Part shown: piece after piece, positions 43,460-52,793 of the stretch
How positions within the stretch are numbered: position 1 is the stretch's first letter
How the letters are laid out: the number at the start of each line of letters is the position of its first letter
NCBI RefSeq assembly: GCF_001570965.1
Contig: NZ_BCSR01000012.1
Coordinates: 1 to 62,728, forward strand
Direction: 5' to 3'
Source: Janibacter corallicola NBRC 107790
GTDB taxonomy: Bacteria; Actinomycetota; Actinomycetes; Actinomycetales; Dermatophilaceae
DNA: 62,728 bases
Translations under genes and position numbers: made by a program
Notes under the pieces: model-generated
The model's input: the letters and a program-made list of their open reading frames with translations, nothing else
What the model was told of the DNA's origin: nothing
Database searches by the model: none

Positions 43460-44049
43460 TCACTGCGGGTCGGCGACCGCGACGCGCGCGGGCCGCAGCA
43501 CCCGCTCGCCGGCCCGGTAACCGGGCTGGAGCACGGTGACCACGGTCGTGGCGGTCGCGTCCGAGGGCAGGTCCTCGTCACCGGCGTCCCACTCGGCGTG
43601 CATGAGCGCCTCGTGGACGTTGGGGTCGAAGACCTCTCCCTTGGAGCCGACGCGCTCCAGACCGTGCGCCTTGCCGAGGGTCTGCTCGAGCTTGTCGGCG
43701 ATCGCCCGGAAGGGGCTGCCCTCGGGCAGGTCCCCGTGCTGACGGGCCAGCTCGATCTCGTCGAGGACCGGCAGCAGACTCTCGAGCACGTCGTGGGCGG
43801 CGCGGATCTGGATGTCCGCACGGTCGCGGTCCACGCGCCGCTTGTAGTTGACGTACTCCGCCTGCAACCGCTGCAGGTCCGCGAGGCGCTCCTCGGCGAG
43901 GGCGGTGTCCGGGTGGACCTCTGCCTCGCCCTCCGGCGAAGGGGAGGTGGCCTCCCCTTCGCCGGTGGGCGCGACGTCGACCTGCTCCTCGACCTCGGGA
44001 GCGGCCTCCTCGGCCGTCACCTCGGGGTCCACGGGCTGGTTCTGGTCGG

Positions 44050-44053
<4 letters not shown>
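43460..44053 (-). CDS. grpE: nucleotide exchange factor GrpE
   Basis: A 197-residue GrpE. An acidic N-terminal tail (1-60) precedes the long coiled-coil helix ([27 protein letters not shown]) and the C-terminal beta domain ([39 protein letters not shown]). It releases ADP from DnaK. It overlaps the dnaK stop by 4 nt. Part of the acidic tail is encoded within a perfect 15-bp inverted repeat (43933-43965) formed by two opposed CGAAGGGG motifs. Confidence 0.96.
43933..43965. repeat. inverted pair of CGAAGGGG motifs inside grpE
   Basis: Perfect 15-bp arms (CCGGCGAAGGGGAGG and its complement) with a 3-nt loop, again two opposed copies of the octamer, in codons for the acidic GrpE tail. Confidence 0.85.
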
Positions 44054-45930
<1,877 letters not shown>

Positions 45931-45980
45931 GTGAGGCGCTCCTTCGTGATTCGGGTGCCGGGGTGGTTGCCCCCGGGCAG

Positions 45981-46001
45981 GTTGAGTTGCTGTCACTCAA
46001 C
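45981..46001 (-). promoter_or_regulatory. HspR operator (HAIR 1) of the dnaK operon
   Basis: GTTGAGT-N7-ACTCAAC is a perfect 7-bp inverted repeat and the best HAIR match in the window (consensus CTTGAGT-N7-ACTCAAG). It lies 51-71 bp upstream of the dnaK start. Confidence 0.92.
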
Positions 46002-46042
46002 TTACGGACCGGTCACGACCTGCGCAAATCCGAAGCCCAAAA

Positions 46043-46063
46043 GTTGAGTTCACTTGGCTCAAC
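46043..46063 (-). promoter_or_regulatory. HspR operator (HAIR 2) of the dnaK operon
   Basis: GTTGAGT-N7-GCTCAAC, 62 bp further upstream than HAIR 1, close to six helical turns. Multiple HAIRs upstream of dnaK are also known in Streptomyces. The region 46064-46182 beyond it contains a small CCCCCTGGGGG palindrome and no gene. Confidence 0.88.
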
Positions 46064-46182
46064 TATGGACGAAGGGAGTTTGTTCCCGGCCGCCCCCTGG
46101 GGGAAGTTCGCCTCCTGAACCGTTCGTCGCACCTCCCTAGGGAGATGCGGATCCAGGTTGGGCACCCGGGAGACTGGCGGAC

Positions 46183-46627
46183 ATGACAGGGACTCCCCGG
46201 AAGGTGGCCCTCCACTGGAGCGGCGGCAACCGGTCCGCACTCGCTCTGCTCGAGCTGCGTCGTGACGACGCCGTGCAGGTCGATAGCCTCGTGACCGCCG
46301 TGCAACCGGCGCGTCCACGGTGCACGAGATCCCGGTCGAGCTCCTCCTGACGGAGGCGGAGAGCATCGGCCGGCCCTGCAGACGCTGACCGTCCAGGGCT
46401 GGGGCTCGACGGGTACGTCGAGACCGTCACGGAGGCATCGCTCGATATGCGCCGAGGGCGTCGACCCGTGCGACGAGCAGGGCGAGTTCCACTCCTTCTC
46501 GTTCGCAGGCGGCCCCTTCGCCAGCCCTGTCGACTTCACGCTGTCCGCGCCGCGGCGGATCTCTGAGGAGATCGGCACGACGAGTGGGTCGCGGACCTAC
46601 ACCTACTGGCTGGCCACACCGCGTCCG
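46183..46627 (+). pseudogene. decayed PP-loop ATPase (Dph6/YbdM-type) pseudogene
   Basis: Fragments in different frames match the intact gene at 54255-54974. The first is HWSGG (key loop SGGKDS here SGGNRS), then after a frameshift near 46310 come VHEIPVELLLTEAESIG and, after a gap, GVDPCDEQGEFHSFSFAGGPFASPVDF and RTYTYWLATP. The middle third (the segment containing STECIEHVLASG in the intact copy) is missing. The Lys and Asp of the PP-loop are lost. The remnant therefore has at least one frameshift and an internal deletion of about 250-280 bp. It touches the 3' end of the convergent fusion gene. Confidence 0.85.
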
Positions 46628-46628
46628 G

Positions 46629-47954
46629 TCAGCGCGCACCTCGCCGGAGGGCGAGCGCCCACCGCTGTTCGTGCTCACGGATGAGCCGGGTCGTTCGCGC
46701 CCAGTGCTCGCCGTGCCCGTCGATGTACATGGAGCCCCACGGCTCCCGACCACGGGCGTGCGAACTGCGCAGCAGCTCGTGCATCGCGGCGGCCCGATCA
46801 CCCATGGCCTCGGGCAGCGAGACCCGCAGCTCCTCGTCCGCCGCGTACCCGTCGACGAAGGCCGACAGCCGGGCGGCAGAGTCCTCGACGTCGGCCCCGG
46901 GGAAGAGGTGGCCGAAGGCGAGCGCCGCGTAGGCAAGGTCCCACAGCCGCGTGCTCGGGCCCGCCCCGCCCCAGTCGATGAAGACCAGCCGGTCTCCGTC
47001 GATGACGAGGTTCCACGGCGCGAGGTCGTTGTGGCACACCAGGTCCGGCCCGTCCGCCGGGATGAGCACCTCCCAGTCGGCAGGCACCTCCAGACCCTCG
47101 CTCGCGTCGTGGATCCGGCGGATCAGAGTACCCGCCCGGCGCACGGTCGTGGTGTCGAGGGGCGTACGGTCCATGGCGAGGTCGCCGGGCACGAAGTCGA
47201 GGACCTGCCGTCCGCGATCGTCGCGCCCGCGGAGCTCCGGCACGTCGATGCCCCGACGTCGCAGCTCGTGGGTGAAGTCCGCGGTACGTGGGGTGGTCCG
47301 CAGCCAGGGCTTGCGCATCGTGTCACCGACCCGGACGACTCCGGCAGACGCGTTGCCTCCCGACAGTGCCTCCTCGACCACCACGTTCACCTCGGTGAAC
47401 TCGCGGACCAGCACCTCCAGACGCTCCACGTCGAGGGAGACCGATGTCGGCAGCCGCAGCGTCACGGAGGTACCCGAGTGCCCCGACCACGGCACCTCGC
47501 GCAGCTCGGAGTCCGGGCAGCCGTGCCGGTACGACTGCCGCCAGGCCCCCTCACGTCGCCGGTTCTCGTGCACGAGGACCGGCGAGACCGCGGCGACGGT
47601 ACTCATCCCCCGGCGCGGGAGCCCGTCCGGCAGCACAGGCGGGTCTTCCGCGTCGAAGAACCGGACGTCACGAGTGGCCATGACGGGTTTGCGCACGGGG
47701 CGGCCGGCCTCATCGCGTCGCGTGTCGGTACCGCGTCCGTCATCGACGACCTCCACGTCCGGTCCGTCCACCGTCACGGTGACGTGTCCCCGCCGGCCGG
47801 TGGCTGCCGCTTCGTCGTCCGCATAGGCGACCACCTCGAGGACGAGGTGCACCGGCAAGGCATCACCCAAGGACTCCGACAGCTCCCTGGCCCGGAGCAG
47901 GTGGTCGGTGTCCACCTCGTGCGACCAGTCGTGAGTCGTCACCGTCCACCCCAT
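46629..47954 (-). CDS. fusion of GyrB-like GHKL domain and aminoglycoside phosphotransferase-type kinase
   Basis: A 441-residue protein with two parts. Residues about 1-205 look like the ATP-binding domain of DNA gyrase B: LVLEVVAYADDE (40-48) aligns with GyrB EVVDNAIDE but lacks the metal-ligand Asn, VDDGRG (70-75) is retained and GTSVTLRLP matches the end. Residues about 212-441 are an APH/choline-kinase fold: GGNASAGVVRVGDTMRKP, catalytic CHNDLAPWN (Asp310, Asn315) and IDWGGAG (Asp327). The kinase site is intact and the GHKL site is not. The ABC-F resistance-type gene lies directly upstream. A drug-modifying role is possible; so is a small-molecule kinase. Confidence 0.8.
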   Translation of the reverse strand: MGWTVTTHDWSHEVDTDHLLRARELSESLGDALPVHLVLEVVAYADDEAAATGRRGHVTVTVDGPDVEVVDDGRGTDTRRDEAGRPVRKPVMATRDVRFFDAEDPPVLPDGLPRRGMSTVAAVSPVLVHENRRREGAWRQSYRHGCPDSELREVPWSGHSGTSVTLRLPTSVSLDVERLEVLVREFTEVNVVVEEALSGGNASAGVVRVGDTMRKPWLRTTPRTADFTHELRRRGIDVPELRGRDDRGRQVLDFVPGDLAMDRTPLDTTTVRRAGTLIRRIHDASEGLEVPADWEVLIPADGPDLVCHNDLAPWNLVIDGDRLVFIDWGGAGPSTRLWDLAYAALAFGHLFPGADVEDSAARLSAFVDGYAADEELRVSLPEAMGDRAAAMHELLRSSHARGREPWGSMYIDGHGEHWARTTRLIREHEQRWALALRRGAR

Positions 47955-47981
47955 GCACCCACGGTACGGCCGGTGGTCCAC

Positions 47982-48063
47982 ACGGACTGCAGGTCGGCTC
48001 GTCGACCGCGTGAGACCCGGCACACGGGGCCCGGCGTTCTGCCCGGGCCGACCTGCAGTCCGT
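47982..48063 (-). repeat. 17-bp inverted repeat with 48-nt loop
   Basis: Two exact 17-nt arms (47982-47998, beginning ACGGACTGCAGG, and 48047-48063) flank 48 nt that itself can pair (CCCGG/CCGGG). The structure occupies most of the 119-bp gap between the ABC-F gene and the fusion gene. It could be a large terminator, a regulatory RNA fold, or the trace of a mobile element. Confidence 0.7.
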
Positions 48064-48073
48064 CTGGCGCTGC

Positions 48074-49723
48074 TCACCCGACCGACAGCTCCAGCCGCGG
48101 CCACTCCCGCAGGTCCCGCAGCAGTTGCCGGTCGTGCGTGGCCACGACGACCGCCGAGTGGGTCGTCCGCAGTGCCTCCGTCATCTCGTCGACGAGCCGG
48201 GGCGAGAGGTGGTTGGTCGGCTCGTCGAGGACGAGCAGGTCCGGCTCGTCCGCGAGGCACAGCGCGAGGTGCAGACGTCGCTGCTGCCCCTGGGACATCC
48301 GCTCGACCGGTGCGGCGAGGGCCCGCCGGTCGAGCAGACCCAACGACGACAGCGAGGTCCGCCCGCGCACGCCGGCGGCCTCGCGCGCGCCCACGTGCCG
48401 CTCGAAGAGCCCGTGCGCGCTCACCCCCGTCGGCCAGTCCGGCACCTCCTGCGAGAGCACGGCGATCCGGGCCCCGGTGTGCTGCACCCGATGGCCGGTC
48501 GTCGGCTCGAGCATCCCGGCGAGGACGGCCAGCAGGGTCGACTTGCCGGACCCGTTCGGCCCGGTGAGCAGCAGCCGGTCTCCCCCGGACAGCTCCAGCG
48601 AGACGTCCTGCGGGAGCCGCCCGGCCACCGTCACGTCGGAGCAGGTGACGACGGGCCTCCCGGACCGGGTTCCCACCGTCGGCCAGCTCAGCTCGAGCGG
48701 TGGCTCGGGCACCGTGACGGCGTGCACCTCGAGCTTCTCCTGGCGTCGGTTGACGGCCTGGACGACCCCACCGGCACGGGTGGCCCGCTGGTGCTTGCCG
48801 GTCCCCTTGTCCGGGCGCCAGCCGGTGCGCAGCCGCGAGCGCGCATCCGCGGCCGCCTGCACGAGCCGCTCGTGCTCGGTCCGCTGGTGGGCGAAGTCCT
48901 GCTCCCAGCGTGCCCGGTCCGCCCGGCGCCCCTCGACCCATCCGTCGTAGCCGCCGGCGTACAGCCGCGGCCGCCCGTCCTCGCTCGGGTCGAGGTCGAG
49001 GAAGGACCGAGCGACATCCCGCAGCAGCGCCCGGTCGTGGGTGACGACGACGAACCCGCCGGGGTGCTCGCGCAGCCTCGCGGTGAGGAAGTCCAGGCCC
49101 GCCGCGTCGAGGTGGTTCGTGGGCTCGTCGAGGAGCATCAGGTCGGGTCGGGCACCGAGCACGCAGGCCAGGCGCACCCGGTAGCGCTGCCCCACCGAGA
49201 GGGTCGACAGCTCGCGGTCGCGGTCGGTGCACGCGCGCAGCCCCGCGAGAGCCACGTCGACGCGTCGGTCGGCGTCCCACGCGTCGAGCGCGGAGGCCCG
49301 CTCCAGCGCGTCGGCGTAGGCATCGGCGGCACCGGGGTGCTCCTGCGCCAGCGCCTCGGTCTCCGCGTCGAGGTCGGCCAGGGCCCGACGCGAGTCCGCG
49401 ATCGCGAGCTCGACGAGGGACCCGACGGTCTCGCCACGACCGACGTCGAGGGCCTGCTCGGCGAGCGCGATCGACCCGGACCGGACGACCGTGCCGGAGT
49501 CGGGTTCCAGCAGGCCCGCGAGGACGTGCAGGAGGGTGGTCTTGCCGCGGCCGTTCTCACCGACGATCGCCAAGCGGGAGGTCGCGGAGACGGTGACGTC
49601 CACGTCCGTGAGGACGGGGTGCCCGCCGAGCGTGACCGAGACGCCTTGGGCGCGGATGTGGGCGCTGCCGCCAGCGGGGTTCCCGCGAATCAGGGCAGCG
49701 CGTGCATGGGTGGTGCTGTACAT
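48074..49723 (-). CDS. antibiotic-resistance-type ABC-F ribosomal protection protein
   Basis: A 549-residue tandem ABC protein without membrane segments. ABC1 has [17 protein letters not shown] and [11 protein letters not shown]. The interdomain linker ([27 protein letters not shown]) is long, followed by the segment [27 protein letters not shown] seen in actinobacterial resistance ABC-Fs. ABC2 has [17 protein letters not shown] and [10 protein letters not shown]. Such proteins displace macrolides, lincosamides or streptogramins from the ribosome. The 5' leader encodes a MRLR peptide, which supports drug-inducible expression. Macrolide specificity is inferred. Confidence 0.9.
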   Translation of the reverse strand: MYSTTHARAALIRGNPAGGSAHIRAQGVSVTLGGHPVLTDVDVTVSATSRLAIVGENGRGKTTLLHVLAGLLEPDSGTVVRSGSIALAEQALDVGRGETVGSLVELAIADSRRALADLDAETEALAQEHPGAADAYADALERASALDAWDADRRVDVALAGLRACTDRDRELSTLSVGQRYRVRLACVLGARPDLMLLDEPTNHLDAAGLDFLTARLREHPGGFVVVTHDRALLRDVARSFLDLDPSEDGRPRLYAGGYDGWVEGRRADRARWEQDFAHQRTEHERLVQAAADARSRLRTGWRPDKGTGKHQRATRAGGVVQAVNRRQEKLEVHAVTVPEPPLELSWPTVGTRSGRPVVTCSDVTVAGRLPQDVSLELSGGDRLLLTGPNGSGKSTLLAVLAGMLEPTTGHRVQHTGARIAVLSQEVPDWPTGVSAHGLFERHVGAREAAGVRGRTSLSSLGLLDRRALAAPVERMSQGQQRRLHLALCLADEPDLLVLDEPTNHLSPRLVDEMTEALRTTHSAVVVATHDRQLLRDLREWPRLELSVG

Positions 49724-49945
49724 GTGCTCTCTTCGGCTCGTGGGGAGCCGGGCACGCCAAAGGGGGCCGCCCGGCGAGTGCGCGGGACGGCGTACAGAGC
49801 GAAGGGATGAAGGGCTCGGCCGCCGTCAGCGGCCGGTCCGCAGCCTCATCGAGGCGATGCCTGAGTACATGGCACCCATGCTAATCGTGGGTCGTTCTCG
49901 AGGCCATACGATAAATGAGCCAACCCCCTTGCGACCGGGAGCATC
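49724..49945 (-). promoter_or_regulatory. attenuator-type leader of the resistance ABC-F gene
   Basis: This 222-bp region has, on the minus strand, a -10-like GATTAG at 49881-49886, a leader ORF starting at 49870, GC-rich potential stems (CCGGCCGC/GGCGGCCG around the leader stop) and a final hairpin at 49734-49750 (CGGCTC/GAGCCG, 5-nt loop) directly before the GAAGAGAG ribosome site of the ABC-F gene. The order matches translational or transcriptional attenuation leaders. The opposite strand supplies the start of the SRPBCC gene. Confidence 0.65.
49826..49870 (-). CDS. leader peptide MYSGIASMRLRTGR with MRLR arrest motif
   Basis: A 14-codon ORF, MYSGIASMRLRTGR, ends 102 nt before the ABC-F start. 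It contains MRLR, the Arg-x-Arg arrest motif at which macrolide-bound ribosomes stall in the ErmDL leader (also 14 residues). The -10-like GATTAG lies about 10 nt upstream, so the peptide is probably translated from a leaderless mRNA. An in-frame ATG at 49879 would add MGA. It begins MYS, like the ABC-F protein itself. Confidence 0.7.
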   Translation of the reverse strand: MYSGIASMRLRTGR

Positions 49946-50401
49946 ATGACCGACCCAGACGTGACCTGCCATGACGAGACCGGCGCGATCGTGCGTCGTG
50001 CCGTGATCGAACGCCCGGCGACCGAGCTCTACGGGGTGCTGGCGGACCCGCGCCGCCACCACGAGGTCGACGGGGGCGGCACCGTCGGCGAGGTGGTCTC
50101 GGGGCAGGCGCCGCTGACCACGGGCGAGCACTTCACCGTGCGGATGAAGTTGTTCGGCGTCCCGTACCGCCTCAGGAGCACGGTCACCGCCGCGACGCCC
50201 GGCGAGGTCGTCGAGTGGCGCCACCCCTTGGGACACGGCTGGCGCTGGGAGTTCGCGGAGCGCCCGGACGGCAGCACGGAGGTCACCCACAGCTTCGTCT
50301 ACGGGGCGAGCCCGATCGGGGCGGTCCTGCGCCGTACGGCGGCCACGGCGAACGGCAAAGGCATGACGAGGTCGCTGGCCAACCTCGCCCGCGCAGCCTG
50401 A
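49946..50401 (+). CDS. SRPBCC (START-like) family protein
   Basis: A 151-residue single-domain protein: RRAVIERPATELYGVLADPRRHHEVDGGG, then GEHFTVRMKLFGVPYRLRSTVTAATPGEVVEWRHP and VTHSFVYG. This matches the polyketide cyclase/START-like helix-grip fold with its hydrophobic cavity. The ligand is unknown. The ATG at 49946 follows a GGGAG ribosome site. Its promoter region is shared with the divergently transcribed ABC-F leader. Confidence 0.85.
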   Translation: MTDPDVTCHDETGAIVRRAVIERPATELYGVLADPRRHHEVDGGGTVGEVVSGQAPLTTGEHFTVRMKLFGVPYRLRSTVTAATPGEVVEWRHPLGHGWRWEFAERPDGSTEVTHSFVYGASPIGAVLRRTAATANGKGMTRSLANLARAA

Positions 50402-50730
50402 CCCGGCCGACGCGGGACACCTCGCCCGGAGGGCTCCGCCCCAGGAGACGCCGGTGCCGTTCATGTTCCTCGGGGATCTCGGCTCGGCGGAGTCGTTGTA
50501 GTAGCCGACGTCCTTCGTGTTCCATCCGCCGACATGTCGCCGGTCGATGTAGGCGTCGATCCGTGTGCCATGGCAGCTGGACGCCGCCGGGGCCTCCGGT
50601 GCCGCTGCGCGGACCATTGAAGCAGTGACCTGGCCCACACAAGGCGTCATCGTGTTCTTGCGCCACGCGGCCCGGGCCCGGCATGCGGGCCCCACCCCCG
50701 CCCAAAGGGGCGATCGGGGACAATGGACCC
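50402..50730. other. 329-bp region without an intact gene; possible minus-strand remnant
   Basis: No convincing complete gene. On the minus strand between about 50630 and 50440 a frame encodes CHGTRIDAYIDRRHVGGW and continues with NTKDVGYYNDS and MNGTGVSWGG, with codon and residue composition like a real exported-protein fragment. The frame then runs on antisense to the SRPBCC gene without a sensible stop. It may be the remnant of a truncated gene. The right end (50719-50724, GACAAT) is a likely -10 for the CDF gene. Confidence 0.35.
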
Positions 50731-51669
50731 ATGGGTGCAGGACACGACCACACCCCGAGCGCCGAGGACGCAGGACGCCCCGGGGACTTCCGCCGCAAGC
50801 TGGCCATCGCCTTCGGCATCACCGCGCTCATCGTGCTCGCCCAGGCGACCGGCGCCTGGCTCACCGGCAGCCTCGCGCTGCTGACCGACACCGCCCACGC
50901 CCTCACCGACGCCTCCGGTCTGCTCGTCGCCCTGGTCGCCGGCACGCTCATGCTGCGGCCCCCTTCGTCCCGACGGACCTGGGGCTTCCGCCGAATCGAG
51001 GTGATGGCCGCTCTCGGGCAGGCCGCTATCCTGCTCCTCGTCGGCGCCTACACCGCGGTCGAGGGGATCCGCCGCCTCTTCGCCCCACCCGAGGTGCCGG
51101 CGCAGGAACTGCTCGTCTTCGGCGTCATCGGCCTCGTCGCCAACCTCACCGCCATCGCGGTCCTCGCCTCGGGCAGGTCGGCGAACTTCAACATGCGTGC
51201 CGCCTTCCTCGAGGTGCTCAACGACGCCCTCGGCTCGGTCGGGGTGATCGTCGCCGCGATCGTCATGGCCACCACCGGGTACCTGCGGGCGGACGCGATC
51301 GCCGGACTCTTCATCGCGGCTCTCATCCTCCCCCGCGCGATCAAGCTGCTGCGGGAGACCTCCAGCGTGCTCATGGAGTTCACCCCGAAGGGCCTGGACC
51401 TGGCGGCCGTCCACGAGCACATGCTCTCCGTCGAGCACGTCCGGGAGGTCCACGACCTGCACGCCTCGACGGTGGCGACCGGGCTGCCGACCCTCACCGC
51501 TCACGTCGTCGTCGAGGAGGAGTGCTTCGCCGACGGTCACGCGGCCGAGGTGCTCGCACAGGTCAAGGAGTGCGTCGCCGAGCACTTCGACGTGGCGATC
51601 CACCACTCGACCATCCAGATCGAGACGCCGACGATCAGCGAGGAGGAGCCGGGGTCGGTGAAGCATTGA
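50731..51669 (+). CDS. cation diffusion facilitator (CDF) metal exporter
   Basis: A 312-residue CzcD-type CDF protein with six helices and a C-terminal ferredoxin-like metal domain (VHEHMLSVEHVREVHDLHASTVATGLPTLTAHVVVEE). The transmembrane site uses HALTD in helix 2 (HxxxD), but helix 5 has EVLND where CzcD zinc pumps have HVLGD, so a Glu replaces the His. Zn(II)/H+ antiport is most likely, though altered selectivity is possible. GACAAT 6 nt before the ATG suggests a leaderless transcript. The longer upstream frame is rejected. Confidence 0.92.
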   Translation: MGAGHDHTPSAEDAGRPGDFRRKLAIAFGITALIVLAQATGAWLTGSLALLTDTAHALTDASGLLVALVAGTLMLRPPSSRRTWGFRRIEVMAALGQAAILLLVGAYTAVEGIRRLFAPPEVPAQELLVFGVIGLVANLTAIAVLASGRSANFNMRAAFLEVLNDALGSVGVIVAAIVMATTGYLRADAIAGLFIAALILPRAIKLLRETSSVLMEFTPKGLDLAAVHEHMLSVEHVREVHDLHASTVATGLPTLTAHVVVEEECFADGHAAEVLAQVKECVAEHFDVAIHHSTIQIETPTISEEEPGSVKH

Positions 51670-51692
51670 CGGCGTGCGCCAGACTGCTCTGC

Positions 51693-52167
51693 ATGGACTT
51701 CCCTTCGGCGCGTGCACCCAGCGAGGACGATCTCGCCCTGATCGACCTCGCCACCCGCACCATCGACGCCGCCACTGACGCGGACCCGCCGGAGTCCGGC
51801 GAGGGGGGTGCACACGGTGGGCGCGGCCGTCATGGCCGGTGACCACCGGACTTTCACCGGGGTGAACCTCTACCACTTCACCGGCGGCCCCTGCGCCGAG
51901 CTCGTCGCGCTCGGGACCGCACGCGCCCAGGGCGCCCGGGAGGTCGTCACGATCGTCGCCGTGGGGAGCGGTGGTCGTGGGGTGCTCACGCCGTGCGGCC
52001 GGGACCGGCAGGTGCTCGCTGACTACCACCCCCGCTGCCGGGTCATCGTCCCGACGGGGCAGGGACCGCGGAGCGTCACCGTCGGCGACCTGCTCCCGGG
52101 CGGCTACCGCGGGCCCGACGCCGTGGACGAAGACGGCACTCGGCCAGAGCTGGCGGGCGACCGATGA
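51693..52167 (+). pseudogene. cytidine deaminase-like gene with frameshift and altered zinc site
   Basis: The first 39 codons (MDFPSARAPSEDDLALIDLATRTIDAA...) and the rest (VHTVGAAVMAGDHRTFTGVNLYHFTGGPCAELVALG...) are in different frames. They are joined by a run of six G at about 51803-51808; one G fewer would restore a single 157-residue protein of the blasticidin-S/cytidine deaminase type. The catalytic CAE is present, but the PCxxC zinc motif reads PCGRDRQ, with Asp for the second Cys. The downstream part could start from its own GTG at 51808. Its stop overlaps the next gene's ATG. Confidence 0.75.
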
Positions 52168-52793
52168 GCGACGACGTCTGGGACCTCGTCCGCACCGAGC
52201 GCCGCGCACTCGTCGCCGACCTCGCCACCCTGCCCGCGGAGCAGTGGGAGACACCCTCGCTGGCGCAGGGGTGGACCGTCCACGACGTCGCCGGGCACCT
52301 CGTGACCAACGCGAGGGTCACCCCCTTCGGGCTCGTGGTGGCGATGGCGCGCGCGAAGGGGGACTTCGACCGGCAGAACGACGCCGGCGTCGCAGCGGGC
52401 CGCGGCGACTCCCCGGCGCAGACCCTGGAGCGGCTGCGGGCGGTCACCGACCGGCGGACCGGCCCCCCGACGTGGCTCGCCCCGTTGGAGAGCCGACTCG
52501 TCGAGGAGGTCGCCCACGGGGAGGACATCCGCGGCGCCGTCGGCATCAGCCGCGACTACCCGACCGCTGCGGTGGTCCCCGCGATCCGCTACCAGGCCCG
52601 GACCAAGGACTCCCTCGGCGGCGGGCGCTCGCTGGCCGAGCGGGTCACCCTCGTCTGCGAGGACGCCGACCTGCGCCTCGGTGACGGCCCCGAGCTGCGC
52701 GGCAGCGCTCTGGCCCTGCTCATGGTGCTCACCGGCCGACGGCACGCGCTCGAGTCGCTGCACGGCCCGGGGCTCGCCCTCCTCGACCCGTGA
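52164..52793 (+). CDS. maleylpyruvate isomerase-family mycothiol-dependent protein
   Basis: A 209-residue protein of the TIGR03083 family. GWTVHDVAGHLVTNARV and RLVEEVAHGEDIRGAVG carry the three metal ligands (His, Glu, His) expected for the DinB-type N-terminal domain, followed by the SCP2-like C-terminal part. Characterised relatives use mycothiol in ring isomerisation; the reaction here is unknown. It overlaps the deaminase remnant (ATGA) and the EamA gene (GTGA). Confidence 0.85.
   Translation: MSDDVWDLVRTERRALVADLATLPAEQWETPSLAQGWTVHDVAGHLVTNARVTPFGLVVAMARAKGDFDRQNDAGVAAGRGDSPAQTLERLRAVTDRRTGPPTWLAPLESRLVEEVAHGEDIRGAVGISRDYPTAAVVPAIRYQARTKDSLGGGRSLAERVTLVCEDADLRLGDGPELRGSALALLMVLTGRRHALESLHGPGLALLDP

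Noticed and set aside
46629-49280. An 883-codon minus-strand frame joining the fusion gene to sequence within ABC-F
   Set aside because: The upstream part is the wrong frame of the ABC-F gene; the true start is the ATG at 47954.
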